Counted from the first letter of the stretch, positions 54,648 through 63,830 are shown. The stretch is DNA of 64,000 nt from Luteimicrobium sp042670205 (GCF_042670205.1 NZ_JBHUWD010000023.1:6863-70862), one strand, 5' to 3'. Program-made: numbers and translations. The notes: generated from the sequence alone by a model not told the origin.

Positions 54648-55805
54648 CTACTCGGCCTCCTGCTCGAGGTCCGCGACGCCCACGAGGAAACCGTCCTCGT
54701 CCGCGACCTCGCCGCCGACGGCGTGCTGCAGCGCCGCCGTGACCTCCCCGACGACGCCCAGCGCGCGGGTCCGGGCGAGCACGTGCGCGAGCGGCGGGTC
54801 CTCGCGCTGCGAGGCCTCGAGGTCGGGCGCCTCCCAGCGCACGTGGTACGCGAGCGCGCCTCCCGCGGTCCACGGCAGACCCTGGAGCGCCAGCGGGACG
54901 ATCGGCTCGGCGCCGACCTCGACCGCGACGACGCCGTCCGGGCCCAGGTCCACGAGGACCGCGTACCCCTCGAGCGTCATGGGCTGCGCGAGCGTGGCCA
55001 TGTCGACCTCGTCGGACGCCTGCTGGACGGCACGCACCTGGTCCTCGGACAGCTCGACGATGCCGAGCGCGGTCGGGTCGTAGGCGATGCCGGGCGGCCC
55101 CGCCCACTCGACGCCGGTCGTCGCGAGCTGCGCGCCCGGCTCCACCTGGCGCACGAGCGTCTGCGCCGCCTCGGGCTCGAGCCAGACGTCCGTGAAGATC
55201 GTCAGGTCGACGTTCGCGTCGGGGTCCGGCACGAGCGTGACGTCGGGGCTGACCGCGCCGCCCAGGTCGACCCGGACCGCGCCCGCGAGCCTGCGGGCGG
55301 CCGCGACGAGCCAGTCGACGACGATGCCCTCCTCGCCGGTGGGCAGGCCCACAGGGAACGCGCGGCCCAGACCGTCGCGGTCCCCCCCGCCCGGGTACGG
55401 GGGCTCGCCACGCTCGCGCGCGCACGTCACGTCGAACACGTACGCCGTGCGGTCGGGCAGGTCCGTGCCGAAGCCATCGGTGAACTGCGGCGCGTACGGC
55501 CCGACGAGCACCGTGCTCGCGGTGAGGCGGAGCACGCCCGGCTCGCCCGGCCGGGCCCACCGGCCCGGCGCGGAGATGAGGTCGATGCCCTCCGGCGCGA
55601 CGTCCCAGTGCGCGCCCGGGAACCGGCTCACGGCCAGCGCCTCGACCTCGTCGGGTAGCACCTCGGACGCGAAGCCCAGCAGGTGACGGGCCCGGTCGAG
55701 CGGGGCGGCCGCGGTGACGGCCGGGAGGAGCGGGAGCGGTGAGGCAGGCACGTAGTCTCTCGGGTCGGGCTCGGGGGTGGACGGGTCGCCGGGCAGGGCG
55801 GGCAC
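54648..55805 (-). CDS. conserved protein of unknown function
   Basis: A 385-residue soluble protein, no signal peptide or membrane span. It is acidic, with motif-like blocks SEVLPDEVEALAVSRFPGAHW, TASTVLVGPYAPQFTDGFG and a C-terminal region with GALAYHVRWEAPD. I do not recognise the family. It starts one base after the dcd stop, so the two are cotranscribed. Confidence 0.7.
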   Translation of the reverse strand: MPALPGDPSTPEPDPRDYVPASPLPLLPAVTAAAPLDRARHLLGFASEVLPDEVEALAVSRFPGAHWDVAPEGIDLISAPGRWARPGEPGVLRLTASTVLVGPYAPQFTDGFGTDLPDRTAYVFDVTCARERGEPPYPGGGDRDGLGRAFPVGLPTGEEGIVVDWLVAAARRLAGAVRVDLGGAVSPDVTLVPDPDANVDLTIFTDVWLEPEAAQTLVRQVEPGAQLATTGVEWAGPPGIAYDPTALGIVELSEDQVRAVQQASDEVDMATLAQPMTLEGYAVLVDLGPDGVVAVEVGAEPIVPLALQGLPWTAGGALAYHVRWEAPDLEASQREDPPLAHVLARTRALGVVGEVTAALQHAVGGEVADEDGFLVGVADLEQEAE

Positions 55806-55806
55806 G

Positions 55807-56382
55807 CTAGACCTCCGTGCGATGGAAGTTCTGCCAGGACCGCGACGCCGTCGGGCCGCGCTGGCCCTGGTACCGCGAGCCGTAGGCCTCGCTGCCGTAC
55901 GGGTTCTCCGCCGGCGAGGACAGGCGGAAGAAGCACATCTGGCCGATCTTCATGCCCGGCCAGAGCGTGATCGGGAGCGTCGCGACGTTGCTCAGCTCGA
56001 GCGTCACGTGCCCCGAGAACCCGGGGTCGATGAAGCCCGCCGTCGAGTGCGTCAGCAGCCCCAGCCGGCCGAGGCTCGACTTGCCCTCCAGACGGGCCGC
56101 GACGTCGTCGGGCAGCGTCACCGTCTCGAACGTCGAACCGAGCACGAACTCGCCCGGGTGCAGGACGAGCGGCTCGTCGGCCTTCGCCTCCACGAGCCGC
56201 GTCAGCTCGGGCTGCTCCTGCGACGGGTCGATGAACGGGTACCGGTGGTTGTCGAACAGTCGGAAGAACTTGTCGAGCCGCACGTCGATGCTCGACGGCT
56301 GCAGCATCGACGGCTCGTACGGGTCGAGGACCACGCGCCCGGCGTCGAGCTCGGCACGGATGTCACGATCGGAGAGCAGCAC
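55807..56382 (-). CDS. dcd: dCTP deaminase
   Basis: A 191-residue nucleotide-metabolism enzyme that deaminates dCTP to dUTP, or to dUMP directly if bifunctional as in some actinobacteria. The start MLLSDRDIRAEL, the substrate block QPSSIDVRLDKFFR, the catalytic GSTFETVTLP/EGKSSLGRLGL region and AGFIDPGFSGHVTLELSN are intact. GTG 56382 fits family N-termini better than GTG 56388. Confidence 0.95.
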   Translation of the reverse strand: MLLSDRDIRAELDAGRVVLDPYEPSMLQPSSIDVRLDKFFRLFDNHRYPFIDPSQEQPELTRLVEAKADEPLVLHPGEFVLGSTFETVTLPDDVAARLEGKSSLGRLGLLTHSTAGFIDPGFSGHVTLELSNVATLPITLWPGMKIGQMCFFRLSSPAENPYGSEAYGSRYQGQRGPTASRSWQNFHRTEV

Positions 56383-56436
56383 GCCCACACCGTAGCCCGT
56401 CGCGCTGGACGCGTGGTGACGTGGGTCATAGCCGCA

Positions 56437-57051
56437 TCAGGCGCGGAGCGGCCGCCCTTGCGCGTCGACCGTGTACGACCCCTGGCGTGCCGCGAGGTAG
56501 ACGATCCCCTCGATGAAGCCCCAGAGCCCGCCCAGTCCGAACGTCACGAACGTGACCACGATCTGCAGGATCCCGATGCCCGTGTAGCCCAGGTAGAAGC
56601 GGTGGATGCCGAGCGAGCCCAGGAAGATCCCGAGGAGGCCTGCGACCAGCTTGGACTTCGCGTTCGGGTCGACGAGCGCGTACGGCGCGTACCCGTACGG
56701 CGCCTGGCCCGGGTAGGGCGGCTGCGCACCGTACGGCTGCTGGCCGGCGTACGGCTGCTGGCCGGCGTACGGCTGCTGGCCGGCGTACGGCTGCTGGCCG
56801 GCGTACGGCTGCTGCCCCGGGTACGGCTGCTGACCCTGGTACGGCTGCTGACCCTGGTACGGCTGCTGACCCTGGTACGGCTGCTGACCCTGGTACGGCT
56901 GCTGCTCGGGATACGGCTGGCCCTGCGGGGGCTGCTCGGCGTACGGGGACTGCCCGGCCGACGGCTGCGACTCCCCCGCCTCGGGCTGGGCCTGCCCCGC
57001 GTACGGGTCCTCGGGCTGGCCGCTCGGCGGACCGTAGGGCGGCTGGGACAT
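56437..57051 (-). CDS. TM2-domain protein with PYQGQQ/PYAGQQ repeats
   Basis: A 204-residue membrane protein. Residues 1-125 are low-complexity; the core has four PYQGQQ and four PYAGQQ hexads (18-bp DNA repeats around 56733-56900). Residues 130-195 form the TM2 domain (KLVAGLLGIFLGSLGIHRFYLG, quoted in part: GIFLGSLGIHRFYLG; then FVTFGLGGLWGFIEGI) with two membrane helices. Function unknown. ATG 57051 has AGAGGAG at 6 nt. Confidence 0.82.
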   Translation of the reverse strand: MSQPPYGPPSGQPEDPYAGQAQPEAGESQPSAGQSPYAEQPPQGQPYPEQQPYQGQQPYQGQQPYQGQQPYQGQQPYPGQQPYAGQQPYAGQQPYAGQQPYAGQQPYGAQPPYPGQAPYGYAPYALVDPNAKSKLVAGLLGIFLGSLGIHRFYLGYTGIGILQIVVTFVTFGLGGLWGFIEGIVYLAARQGSYTVDAQGRPLRA

Positions 57052-57139
57052 GAGCACTCCTCTGGGCAGGTATGATCGACGACGCACGCTGGCGTTCGAG
57101 GATGGTCCCATACCGGGAGCACCCACGGAACCGCGTCTC

Positions 57140-57210
57140 GCGGGTGTAGTTCAATGGTAGAACTTCAGCTTCCCAAGCTGACAGCGCGGGTTCGATTCCC
57201 GTCACCCGCT
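57140..57210 (+). tRNA. tRNA-Gly (anticodon CCC)
   Basis: The 71-nt cloverleaf has acceptor GCGGGTG/CACCCGC, D-arm around TTCAATGGTAGAA, anticodon stem TCAGC-TTCCCAA-GCTGA giving anticodon CCC, and T-arm GCGGGTTCGATTCCCGT. CCA is not encoded. Confidence 0.95.
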
Positions 57211-57217
57211 CCGCGCA

Positions 57218-57256
57218 CGCGAAGGGCCGGTCCTCCTCGAGGACCGGCCCTTCGCG
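57218..57256 (+). terminator. terminator hairpin after tRNA-Gly
   Basis: CGCGAAGGGCCGGTCCTC pairs with its complement around loop CTC, 8 nt after the tRNA. Confidence 0.75.
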
Positions 57257-57378
57257 CGTCCCCCGCCGAGCGTCCCCCGCCGAGCGCCGACGGGCGGTAG
57301 CTCGAGCTCGTCGGGGCGGGCCGCGGCGCACGCGGCCTCGTGGGCTCCGCGGGTACGCGAGGCGCCGGACCCCGAATG

Positions 57379-58812
57379 TCATGGCCGGGCGGCTGCCGGC
57401 AGTCCCGCCCCGGCGCCCAGGACCTCGCCGAGGACGCGCGCGGCGGCGTCGAACCGGTCGACGTCCGGCCCGCAGAAGCTGAGGCGGAGGTACGGGCCGG
57501 TCGGCTCGGCGGGGAACCACTCGTCGCCGGGCGCGACGATCACCCCGCGCGCCTCGCACGCGAGCATGACGTCGACGGGGTCGGCGCCGTCGGGCAGGCG
57601 CGCCCATACGCTCAGCCCGCCGGCGGGGACGTGCTCGACCTTCAGGGTCGGAGCGTGCGCGCTCAGGCCGTCGAGCAGGGCGGTGCGGCGCGCGCGCAGC
57701 GCCGGACGGACGGCGCGCAGGTGGGTCTGCCACGCGGGCTGGGTGACCACGTCGAGCGCCGCGGCCTGCAGCAGCCCGCTCACGTACATCGACTCGGCCG
57801 CGCGGTCCGCGAGGATCCGGTCGCGCACCGGGCCGCGCGCGACGAGCGCCGCGACACGGAGCGCCGGGGACACGCTCTTGGTCAGCGAGCGCAGGTAGAT
57901 GACGTGCCCGTCGTGGTCCTGGGCGGCGAGCGGGCGCGGGTCGGTGTCGATGGCGAGGTCGTGGGCCCAGTCGTCCTCGACGAGGAAGGCGCCGTGCCGC
58001 CGGACGACGTCGAGGACCCGGGCGCGCAGCTCCGCCGACCACTGGGCCCCGGTCGGGTTCGCGTACGTCGGCTGGGCGTAGAAGGCGCGGGCACCGGTCT
58101 CGTCGAAGGCGCGGGCCACGTCGTCGGGGTCAGGCCCCGACGGCCCGGACGGGACGGGCACGAGGGTGACGCCCGCCTGCGCGGCGGCGAGGATCGCACC
58201 CCAGTAGGTCGGCGACTCGACGACGAGCGGGCGCCCCGGCCCGACGGCGGCGCGGAAGATCGCACTGAGCCCGCTCTGGCTCCCGGGCAGCACGACGACG
58301 TCGCGCGCGGTGGGCGGGGTCACGTCGCCCGGCGCGACCCGAGCGAGCTCGCCCGCGAACCACTGCCGCAGCTCGGGCAGGCCGGCGGCCGGGGCGCGCG
58401 TCGTCGCGGACGCGGTCCGCGACGCGCGGAGCAGCGCCGCCCGGACGAGCCGCTCGGGCAGAAGGTCGTCGGCGGGGTAACCGGAGTGCAGCGCGACGGC
58501 GTCCGGCGAGACGGTCCGCTGCGTGGCCGAGAGCCCACGGAGACGGCCGGTGCGGGCGCGCAGCGCACCGGTCTGCCAGTCGAGGTCCGCCGCCCGTGCT
58601 GCCCGGCGCGCTCGCACGAACGTCCCGACGCCGGGCCTGCTCTCGACCAGCCCCTCGGCAGCGAGCACGCGCACCGCGCGCTGGACCGTCAGCGGGCTCG
58701 CACCGTGCTCGGCGGTGAGCGCCCGGCTCGAAGGGAGCTGGGCGCCTGCCGGGGCGGTCGCGATCCACGCCCGCAGCGCGGCGACGATCCGCCCGGTGCT
58801 ATCGTCGTTCAT
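57379..58812 (-). CDS. MocR-type GntR regulator with aminotransferase domain
   Basis: A 477-residue regulator. A GntR winged helix (about 8-70, LPSSRALTAEHGASPLTVQRAVRVL) is fused to a class I aminotransferase-like domain (about 110-465) with the PLP lysine in SLTKSVSP. MocR proteins sense PLP or amino-group ligands and control adjacent genes. It is divergent from the EamA transporter gene by 28 bp, with direct repeats between them. Confidence 0.9.
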   Translation of the reverse strand: MNDDSTGRIVAALRAWIATAPAGAQLPSSRALTAEHGASPLTVQRAVRVLAAEGLVESRPGVGTFVRARRAARAADLDWQTGALRARTGRLRGLSATQRTVSPDAVALHSGYPADDLLPERLVRAALLRASRTASATTRAPAAGLPELRQWFAGELARVAPGDVTPPTARDVVVLPGSQSGLSAIFRAAVGPGRPLVVESPTYWGAILAAAQAGVTLVPVPSGPSGPDPDDVARAFDETGARAFYAQPTYANPTGAQWSAELRARVLDVVRRHGAFLVEDDWAHDLAIDTDPRPLAAQDHDGHVIYLRSLTKSVSPALRVAALVARGPVRDRILADRAAESMYVSGLLQAAALDVVTQPAWQTHLRAVRPALRARRTALLDGLSAHAPTLKVEHVPAGGLSVWARLPDGADPVDVMLACEARGVIVAPGDEWFPAEPTGPYLRLSFCGPDVDRFDAAARVLGEVLGAGAGLPAAARP

Positions 58813-58840
58813 GTCAGACCAGAGTAGCGCTATCGTTCAG
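58798..58840. promoter_or_regulatory. direct repeats between MocR and EamA genes
   Basis: GCTATCG occurs at 58798-58804 and 58829-58835, 31 bp apart (about three helical turns), each followed by TTCA within 10 bp. MocR regulators typically bind paired direct repeats in such divergent gaps. Confidence 0.5.
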
Positions 58841-59758
58841 ATGGACCACCCGCTATCGGCCAGGCCGACGGCGTCGACGCCCGCACGGCACGGGCTCGCC
58901 TGGGGCTTCGTCGGCGTCCTCGCGTTCTCCTTCACGGTCCCCTTCACGCGGGTCGCCGTCGGCGGTCTGGCGCCGCTCGTCGTCGGGGCGGGGCGCGCCG
59001 TCGTCGCCGGGGCGCTCGCGGCCGTCGCGCTCACCCTCACCCGGCAGGCTCTGCCCCGCGGCGCGCAGTGGGCGCGGCTCGCGGTCGTGGCGAGCGGCGT
59101 CGTCATCGGGTTCCCGTTCCTGACCTCGTTCGCGCTGCAGTCGGTGCCCGCGAGCCATGGTGCGGTCGTCGTCGGGCTGCTCCCGGCCGCGACCGCCGTC
59201 GCCGCCGTGCTGCGCGCAGGCGAGCGGCCCGCGCGCTCGTTCTGGGTCTTCGCCGTCGTCGGCGCGGTCGCCGCGATCGGGTTCGCGGCCGTGCAAGGCG
59301 GCGGCCTCGGGGGCCTCCACCGAGCGGACCTCCTGCTGCTCGGGGCGGTCGCCGCCGCGGCCGTCGGGTACGCGGAGGGAGGCGTGCTCGCGCGCGAGCT
59401 CGGGTCGTGGCAGACGATCTCGTGGGCGCTCGTGGTCGTCGCACCCGTGACGGTCGCGCTCGCGGCCGCGGCGGTCGTCCGCGAGCCCCCGCACGCGAGC
59501 GCGAGCCAGTGGGCAGCGTTCGCCTACCTGGCCGTGGTCAGCATGTACCTGGGCTTCTTCGCCTGGTACCGCGGTCTCGCGCTGGGCCCGATGGCGCGGG
59601 TCAGCCAGGTCCAGCTCGTCCAGCCCGTGCTCACGATCCTCTGGGCGTGGCTCCTCCTGCACGAGCACGTCACCTGGCCGACCGTGCTCGGTGGGCTCGC
59701 CGTCGTGGCGTCCGCGGGCCTCGCGGTCCGCACCCGGCTCGCCCGGGCCACGACCTGA
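58841..59758 (+). CDS. EamA/DMT-family transporter
   Basis: A 305-residue membrane transporter with ten predicted spans in two EamA repeats, ending in the usual PVLTILWAWLLLHEHVT block. Such proteins export metabolites or amino acids. The divergent MocR regulator probably controls it. ATG 58841 lies very close to the TATCGT sequence, so the mRNA may be nearly leaderless. Confidence 0.85.
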   Translation: MDHPLSARPTASTPARHGLAWGFVGVLAFSFTVPFTRVAVGGLAPLVVGAGRAVVAGALAAVALTLTRQALPRGAQWARLAVVASGVVIGFPFLTSFALQSVPASHGAVVVGLLPAATAVAAVLRAGERPARSFWVFAVVGAVAAIGFAAVQGGGLGGLHRADLLLLGAVAAAAVGYAEGGVLARELGSWQTISWALVVVAPVTVALAAAAVVREPPHASASQWAAFAYLAVVSMYLGFFAWYRGLALGPMARVSQVQLVQPVLTILWAWLLLHEHVTWPTVLGGLAVVASAGLAVRTRLARATT

Positions 59759-59780
59759 CGCCCGGACGGTCCGCCGACGC

Positions 59781-60875
59781 TCAGACGGCCGGGCGAGTGC
59801 GCGGCTTGAGGTGCACGTCCGGGAGCACCGGAGCGGGCAGCGGGCCGCCCGCGTACCCGACGACCTCTCCGAAGCGCCCGTCAGCGACCCCTGCCGCGTA
59901 GACCGTGCCGCCGTGGTTCGGCCCCTCGCCCGACGTCATCACGAGCCCGGCCTGCCAGTCCGCGCGAGCGCGGGCGACGTCGTCGTGCGTGCGGCCGACG
60001 AAGTTCCACCACATCACGACGTCCTCGCCGAACGGCTCACCGCCGAGCAGCATGACGCGCGCCCCGACGGTCCCGGCATCGTCGGTGACCGCGTCGGGGC
60101 CGGCCTCGAGCACGAGCTCGCTCGCTCCGGGCGCGACGTACGCGAGATGGTCGCGCTCGACGTCGACCCCGGCGACGCGCACGGCCCCGGCGTCGAGCAG
60201 GACGCCGTGCTCGAACCCGGGGTCCGTCCGCACGAGGACGCGCGCCCCGGGAGCCAGGTCGAGCTGCGCCCCGACCAGGGGCGTGAAGGCGGTGGCAGGC
60301 GACGTCGCCGCGACGACCCCCTCGGCACCCGCGCCGGTCGCGAGCGCGAGCGTGCCCAGCAGGACGTGCGCCACCGCGCCCTCGACCCGGAGCGCGGGCA
60401 GGTCGTCGTGGTGCTCGAAGAACGGGGCGCCGTCGAGCGCACCGGACGGGAGCGCCGTCCACAGCTGGACGCCGTGGAGCGTGCGCGCGGTGGTACCGGC
60501 GGGGGTCTCCTCGGAGTGCGAGATCCCGCGCCCCGCGGTCATGAGGTTGAGCTCGCCCGGACGGACCGTCTCGAGCGAGCCGACGGAGTCGCGGTGCAGC
60601 ACCTCGCCCGCGAACAGCCAGGTGACGGTCTGGAGGCCCGTGTGCGGGTGGGGCGGGACCTGCATCCCGGGCCCGGCGGTGACGTCGTCGGGCCCGTAGT
60701 GGTCGGCGAAGCACCACGCCCCGACGAGCGAGCGGGCGCGCTGCGGGAGCGTGCGGCGGACCGTCATCGCGCGCGCCCCGCCGAGCGGGACCGTCCGCGG
60801 CTCGAGGATCTGGACGCCGCCCGCGCCGCCGGAGCGGCACACTTGCTCGGCCGGGCGGGTCTCGAGGTTGCTCAC
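59781..60875 (-). CDS. pirin family protein
   Basis: A 364-residue double-cupin protein. The metal-ligand motif PPHPHTG (H-x-H) and the GRGISHSEE block with His and Glu ligands are in the N-terminal cupin. Pirins include quercetin dioxygenases and redox or transcription cofactors; role here unknown. The GTG start at 60875 is the first in frame. Converges with the EamA gene 22 bp away. Confidence 0.87.
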   Translation of the reverse strand: MSNLETRPAEQVCRSGGAGGVQILEPRTVPLGGARAMTVRRTLPQRARSLVGAWCFADHYGPDDVTAGPGMQVPPHPHTGLQTVTWLFAGEVLHRDSVGSLETVRPGELNLMTAGRGISHSEETPAGTTARTLHGVQLWTALPSGALDGAPFFEHHDDLPALRVEGAVAHVLLGTLALATGAGAEGVVAATSPATAFTPLVGAQLDLAPGARVLVRTDPGFEHGVLLDAGAVRVAGVDVERDHLAYVAPGASELVLEAGPDAVTDDAGTVGARVMLLGGEPFGEDVVMWWNFVGRTHDDVARARADWQAGLVMTSGEGPNHGGTVYAAGVADGRFGEVVGYAGGPLPAPVLPDVHLKPRTRPAV

Positions 60876-61452
60876 GGCCCCACGCTAGCCCGGGCCGGAC
60901 CTCCGGCCCGGGCGGGCGACCGTTCCCAGGGTGGTGTCAGGGGCGGCGAGGAGGATCGGGACAGCGAAGGCCCCTCGGAGTACGAGTCCGAGGGGCCTTC
61001 TCTGGGCCGCTAGTCCCAACACCGACACCGTGTGACGTCACGGCTCGCACGGACACTCGCGCCCACCTTCCATGCGCGCGCAGGCCGTGCCTCTCGCGGC
61101 CAGTCTCCCGGGCCCACGCGCACCCTGCGCCGTCCTGCAGCTCCCCGTGCCAGCCGGCCCTGTGCCGGACCCGCGGCGGCGGGGGGTGGTGCACCGTTCT
61201 CCGTTCGACCGTCCGACCGGCCGCCGGGGCGATGCTTCTCCGCTTGGCGGTTCTCCGAAGCGTCGTCGCAGCGGCTGGCCGTAGGTCTGTTCTAGACCCG
61301 GTTCGGTTCGCCGACAACCCCCTGCAGCGGGTCAATCTGGGCCCCTCACGAACGCACAGGGTCGTCCACAACGGGACCCGCGGAACCGCGTCGTCGCGCA
61401 CACCCCTGTGGAGGAAATCTGTGGACGGCGCCGGCCGCCCGGCGGCCGTCCG
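60876..61452. other. 577-bp region without a recognisable gene
   Basis: I see no convincing protein or known RNA here on either strand (rnpB, tmRNA and SRP RNA signatures are absent). It contains a 14-bp hairpin (60966-61000), a short GGTCT-N5-AGACC hairpin (61284-61298), three TTCTCCG copies (61197-61257) and TGTGGA motifs near 61370-61425. Confidence 0.5.
60966..61000. terminator. terminator-like hairpin
   Basis: GAAGGCCCCTCGGA and its complement form a perfect 14-bp stem with a 7-nt loop. The only known transcript that could reach it is minus-strand readthrough from the acyl-CoA dehydrogenase gene 450 bp away. Confidence 0.6.
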
Positions 61453-63192
61453 TCAGCCCGCGTGGCGCGCCAGGACCGCCCGCAGGTCCGTCCCCGGAGG
61501 CAGCACGCCGTACCCGAGCGCCCGGTCCTCGCCCAGCCGTGCCGGGACGAACGCGTCGCTCGACGCCTCGGGGGCGAAGCGGACCATGAGCGAGGCCTGG
61601 AGCCCGAGGGCGAGCGCCTCGACGAGCCGGCGCGCCTGCGCGGGCGCCGCCGCGGGGTCGTGCGCGACCTCCCGCGCGAGCTGCCGGGTCCGCGCGAGGT
61701 GCCGGTCCAGGACCGCGCTCGCGCCCGCCGCGCGCGCGACCTCGGCGTCGAACGCGTCGAGGCTCTCGGGGTCGCGGCCGAGCGCCCGGAGGACGTCGAG
61801 CGCGATCACGTTGCCCGACCCCTCCCAGATCGCCATGACCGGCTGCTCCCGGTAGCGGCGCGCGAGCGGGAAGGCCTCCGTGTACCCGTTGCCGCCCAGG
61901 CACTCCATCGCCTCGTACGCGTGCCCCGGCCCGCGCTTGCAGACCCAGTACTTCGCGACGGCGGTCGCGAGCCGGGAGAACGCGCGCGCCTCGCTCGCGT
62001 CGGCGGACCCGGAGGCCGCGACGTCGACGGCGGCCGCGAGCCGCAGCGACGTGAGCGTCGCGGCCTCGGACTCGAGCGCGAGGTCGGCGAGCACCGCCGT
62101 CATGGCCGGCTGGTCGACGAGGTGCGCTCCGAACGCCATCCGGTGCCGCGCGTGCCAGAGCGCCTCGGCGACGCCCTGCCGCATCCCCGCGGCCGACCCG
62201 TGCACGCAGTCCTCGCGGGTCCGCGCGACCATCTCGATGATGGTCCGGACACCCCGGCCCGGCTCGCCGACCAGGTACCCCACCGTCCCGTCGAGCTCGA
62301 TCTCGCTCGACGCGTTCGACCGGTTCCCCAGCTTGTCCTTGAGCCGCTGGATCCGGAAGACGTTGCGGGCGCCGTCGTCGAGCACGCGGGGCACGAGGAA
62401 GCACGAGACGTCGTCGTCGGGGCGTTCCCCGCCGGACGGCGCGCGCCGGGCGCCCCGAGCCAGCACGAGGAACGCGTCGGACATCGGCGCCGAGCAGAAC
62501 CACTTGTGGCCCGTGAGCAGGTAGGCGGCGCCGGGCGTGTCGGCCGCGCCCTCACCGTCGCCCGCCGCGGGGCGCGCGAGGGTCGTGCCGGCGCGCACGT
62601 CGGACCCGCCCTGCTTCTCGGTCATCGCCATGCCGAAGAGGGCGCCGCGCTTGCTGCCCGGGCCGTCGCCGAACGGCACGAGGCGCCCGTCGTACTCGCG
62701 GCTCAGCAGGCGCGGGCGCCAGACGGCGTCGAGCGCCGGTGCGTGGGCGAGCGACGCGACCGCCGCGTGCGACATCGAGACCGGGCACGCATGGCCGGGC
62801 TCGACCTGCGCGAACAGGCTGAACGTCGCCGCCCGGACCACCTCGGCGCCGGGGCGCGGCTCGGCCCACGCGGAGGTGTGCGCGCCGTGCGCGACGGCCG
62901 CGCCGAGCACGCGGTGGTAGGCCGGGTCGTAGTCGACCTCGTCGACGCGCCGGCCCCAGCGGTCGAACGCCCGCAGCTCCGGGGTGAGGCTGTTCGCTCG
63001 CTCCGCGTCGGCCTGGAACGCGGCCGAGCCGACCAGGCGTCCGACCTCCTGCAGCGCCTCCTCGCCCCACGCTCCCCCGAACGCGCGGACGCCGTGGCGC
63101 AGGACCGGGAAGTCGGCGTACTCGTCGAGCCCCTCGCGTGGCGGCACCTGGTTGGTGACCGCGTGCGTGACGTGCGGGCGTGGGCTCGTCAC
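61453..63192 (-). CDS. AidB-like acyl-CoA dehydrogenase
   Basis: A 579-residue acyl-CoA dehydrogenase of the AidB branch, longer than ordinary members. The FAD motif FGMAMTEKQGGSDVRAGTT, GHKWFCSAPMSDAFLVLA, RLKDKLGNRSNASSEIE and ECLGGNGYTE are clear. AidB binds DNA and is linked to the response to alkylation damage; many actinobacterial relatives have unknown roles. GTG 63192 overlaps the TetR stop (GTGA), so the regulator and enzyme are coupled. Confidence 0.88.
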   Translation of the reverse strand: MTSPRPHVTHAVTNQVPPREGLDEYADFPVLRHGVRAFGGAWGEEALQEVGRLVGSAAFQADAERANSLTPELRAFDRWGRRVDEVDYDPAYHRVLGAAVAHGAHTSAWAEPRPGAEVVRAATFSLFAQVEPGHACPVSMSHAAVASLAHAPALDAVWRPRLLSREYDGRLVPFGDGPGSKRGALFGMAMTEKQGGSDVRAGTTLARPAAGDGEGAADTPGAAYLLTGHKWFCSAPMSDAFLVLARGARRAPSGGERPDDDVSCFLVPRVLDDGARNVFRIQRLKDKLGNRSNASSEIELDGTVGYLVGEPGRGVRTIIEMVARTREDCVHGSAAGMRQGVAEALWHARHRMAFGAHLVDQPAMTAVLADLALESEAATLTSLRLAAAVDVAASGSADASEARAFSRLATAVAKYWVCKRGPGHAYEAMECLGGNGYTEAFPLARRYREQPVMAIWEGSGNVIALDVLRALGRDPESLDAFDAEVARAAGASAVLDRHLARTRQLAREVAHDPAAAPAQARRLVEALALGLQASLMVRFAPEASSDAFVPARLGEDRALGYGVLPPGTDLRAVLARHAG

Positions 63193-63830
63193 ACCGACGC
63201 CCCTACGACCCCGCGCAGGCAGAACCCGAGGATCGTCGCGACGAGGGCATCAGGGTCGACGTCCGCGCCGAGCGGCGCGAGGGGGCTCGTGAGCGCCGAC
63301 GCGACGGCTCCGACGAGAGCCGCCCCGACGATGCGCGTGTCCTGCTCGGGCAGCTCGCCCGAGCCGACGCCGGCCGCCGCGATGGCGCCGAACAGGTCCG
63401 CGTACTCGCGGGCGAACAGCGTCCGCTCCGCCTCCACGGCCGGGTCGGCCGGCTCCAGCAGGAGTGCCCGCGCGAGCCGCCGACGACGCAGCGCGCGCCG
63501 GGCGAACGTGTCGACGACCCGCGCGAGCCGGGCCTGGGCGGCGGTGGCGGGTGCGTCGTCGGGCCGAGGCTCGGCGGCCGTGCGCACGTGCTCGAGCTCG
63601 ACGGACGCGATCTGGCGGAAGACAGCGGTGAGGAGGTCCGAGCGGGCCGGGAAGTAGGTGTAGACGCTGCTCGCGCTGAGGCCCGCCCGGGTGGCGACGG
63701 CCTGCACGGTGGCGCCGGCGAATCCGCGCTCGGCGACGACGTCGACGCCCGCGCCGACGAGAGCGGTGCGCCTCCGGTCGCGGGCGGCTCGGGTGGCGTC
63801 GGTCTCGCGGTACGGCACGCAGTCCTCCAT
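63189..63830 (-). CDS. TetR-family transcriptional regulator
   Basis: A 213-residue regulator with the N-terminal TetR helix-turn-helix (about 15-62, AERGFAGATVQAVATRAGLSASSVYTYF, quoted in part: ATRAGLSASSVYTYFPARS) and a ligand domain of about 140 residues. It is cotranscribed with and overlaps the AidB-like gene, which it likely controls. ATG 63830 is chosen; the frame extends upstream but without homology. Confidence 0.85.
   Translation of the reverse strand: MEDCVPYRETDATRAARDRRRTALVGAGVDVVAERGFAGATVQAVATRAGLSASSVYTYFPARSDLLTAVFRQIASVELEHVRTAAEPRPDDAPATAAQARLARVVDTFARRALRRRRLARALLLEPADPAVEAERTLFAREYADLFGAIAAAGVGSGELPEQDTRIVGAALVGAVASALTSPLAPLGADVDPDALVATILGFCLRGVVGASV

Noticed and set aside
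60937..61401. A 154-residue minus-strand protein
   Set aside because: Composition is Arg/Pro/Thr-rich, it reads through the hairpin, and it has no ribosome site or family motif.
61366..61428. DnaA boxes / replication origin
   Set aside because: TGTGGA motifs are present but none matches TTATNCACA well, and no dnaA, dnaN or gyrase genes are near.
60876..61452. RNase P RNA, tmRNA or SRP RNA
   Set aside because: None of their conserved blocks appear on either strand.
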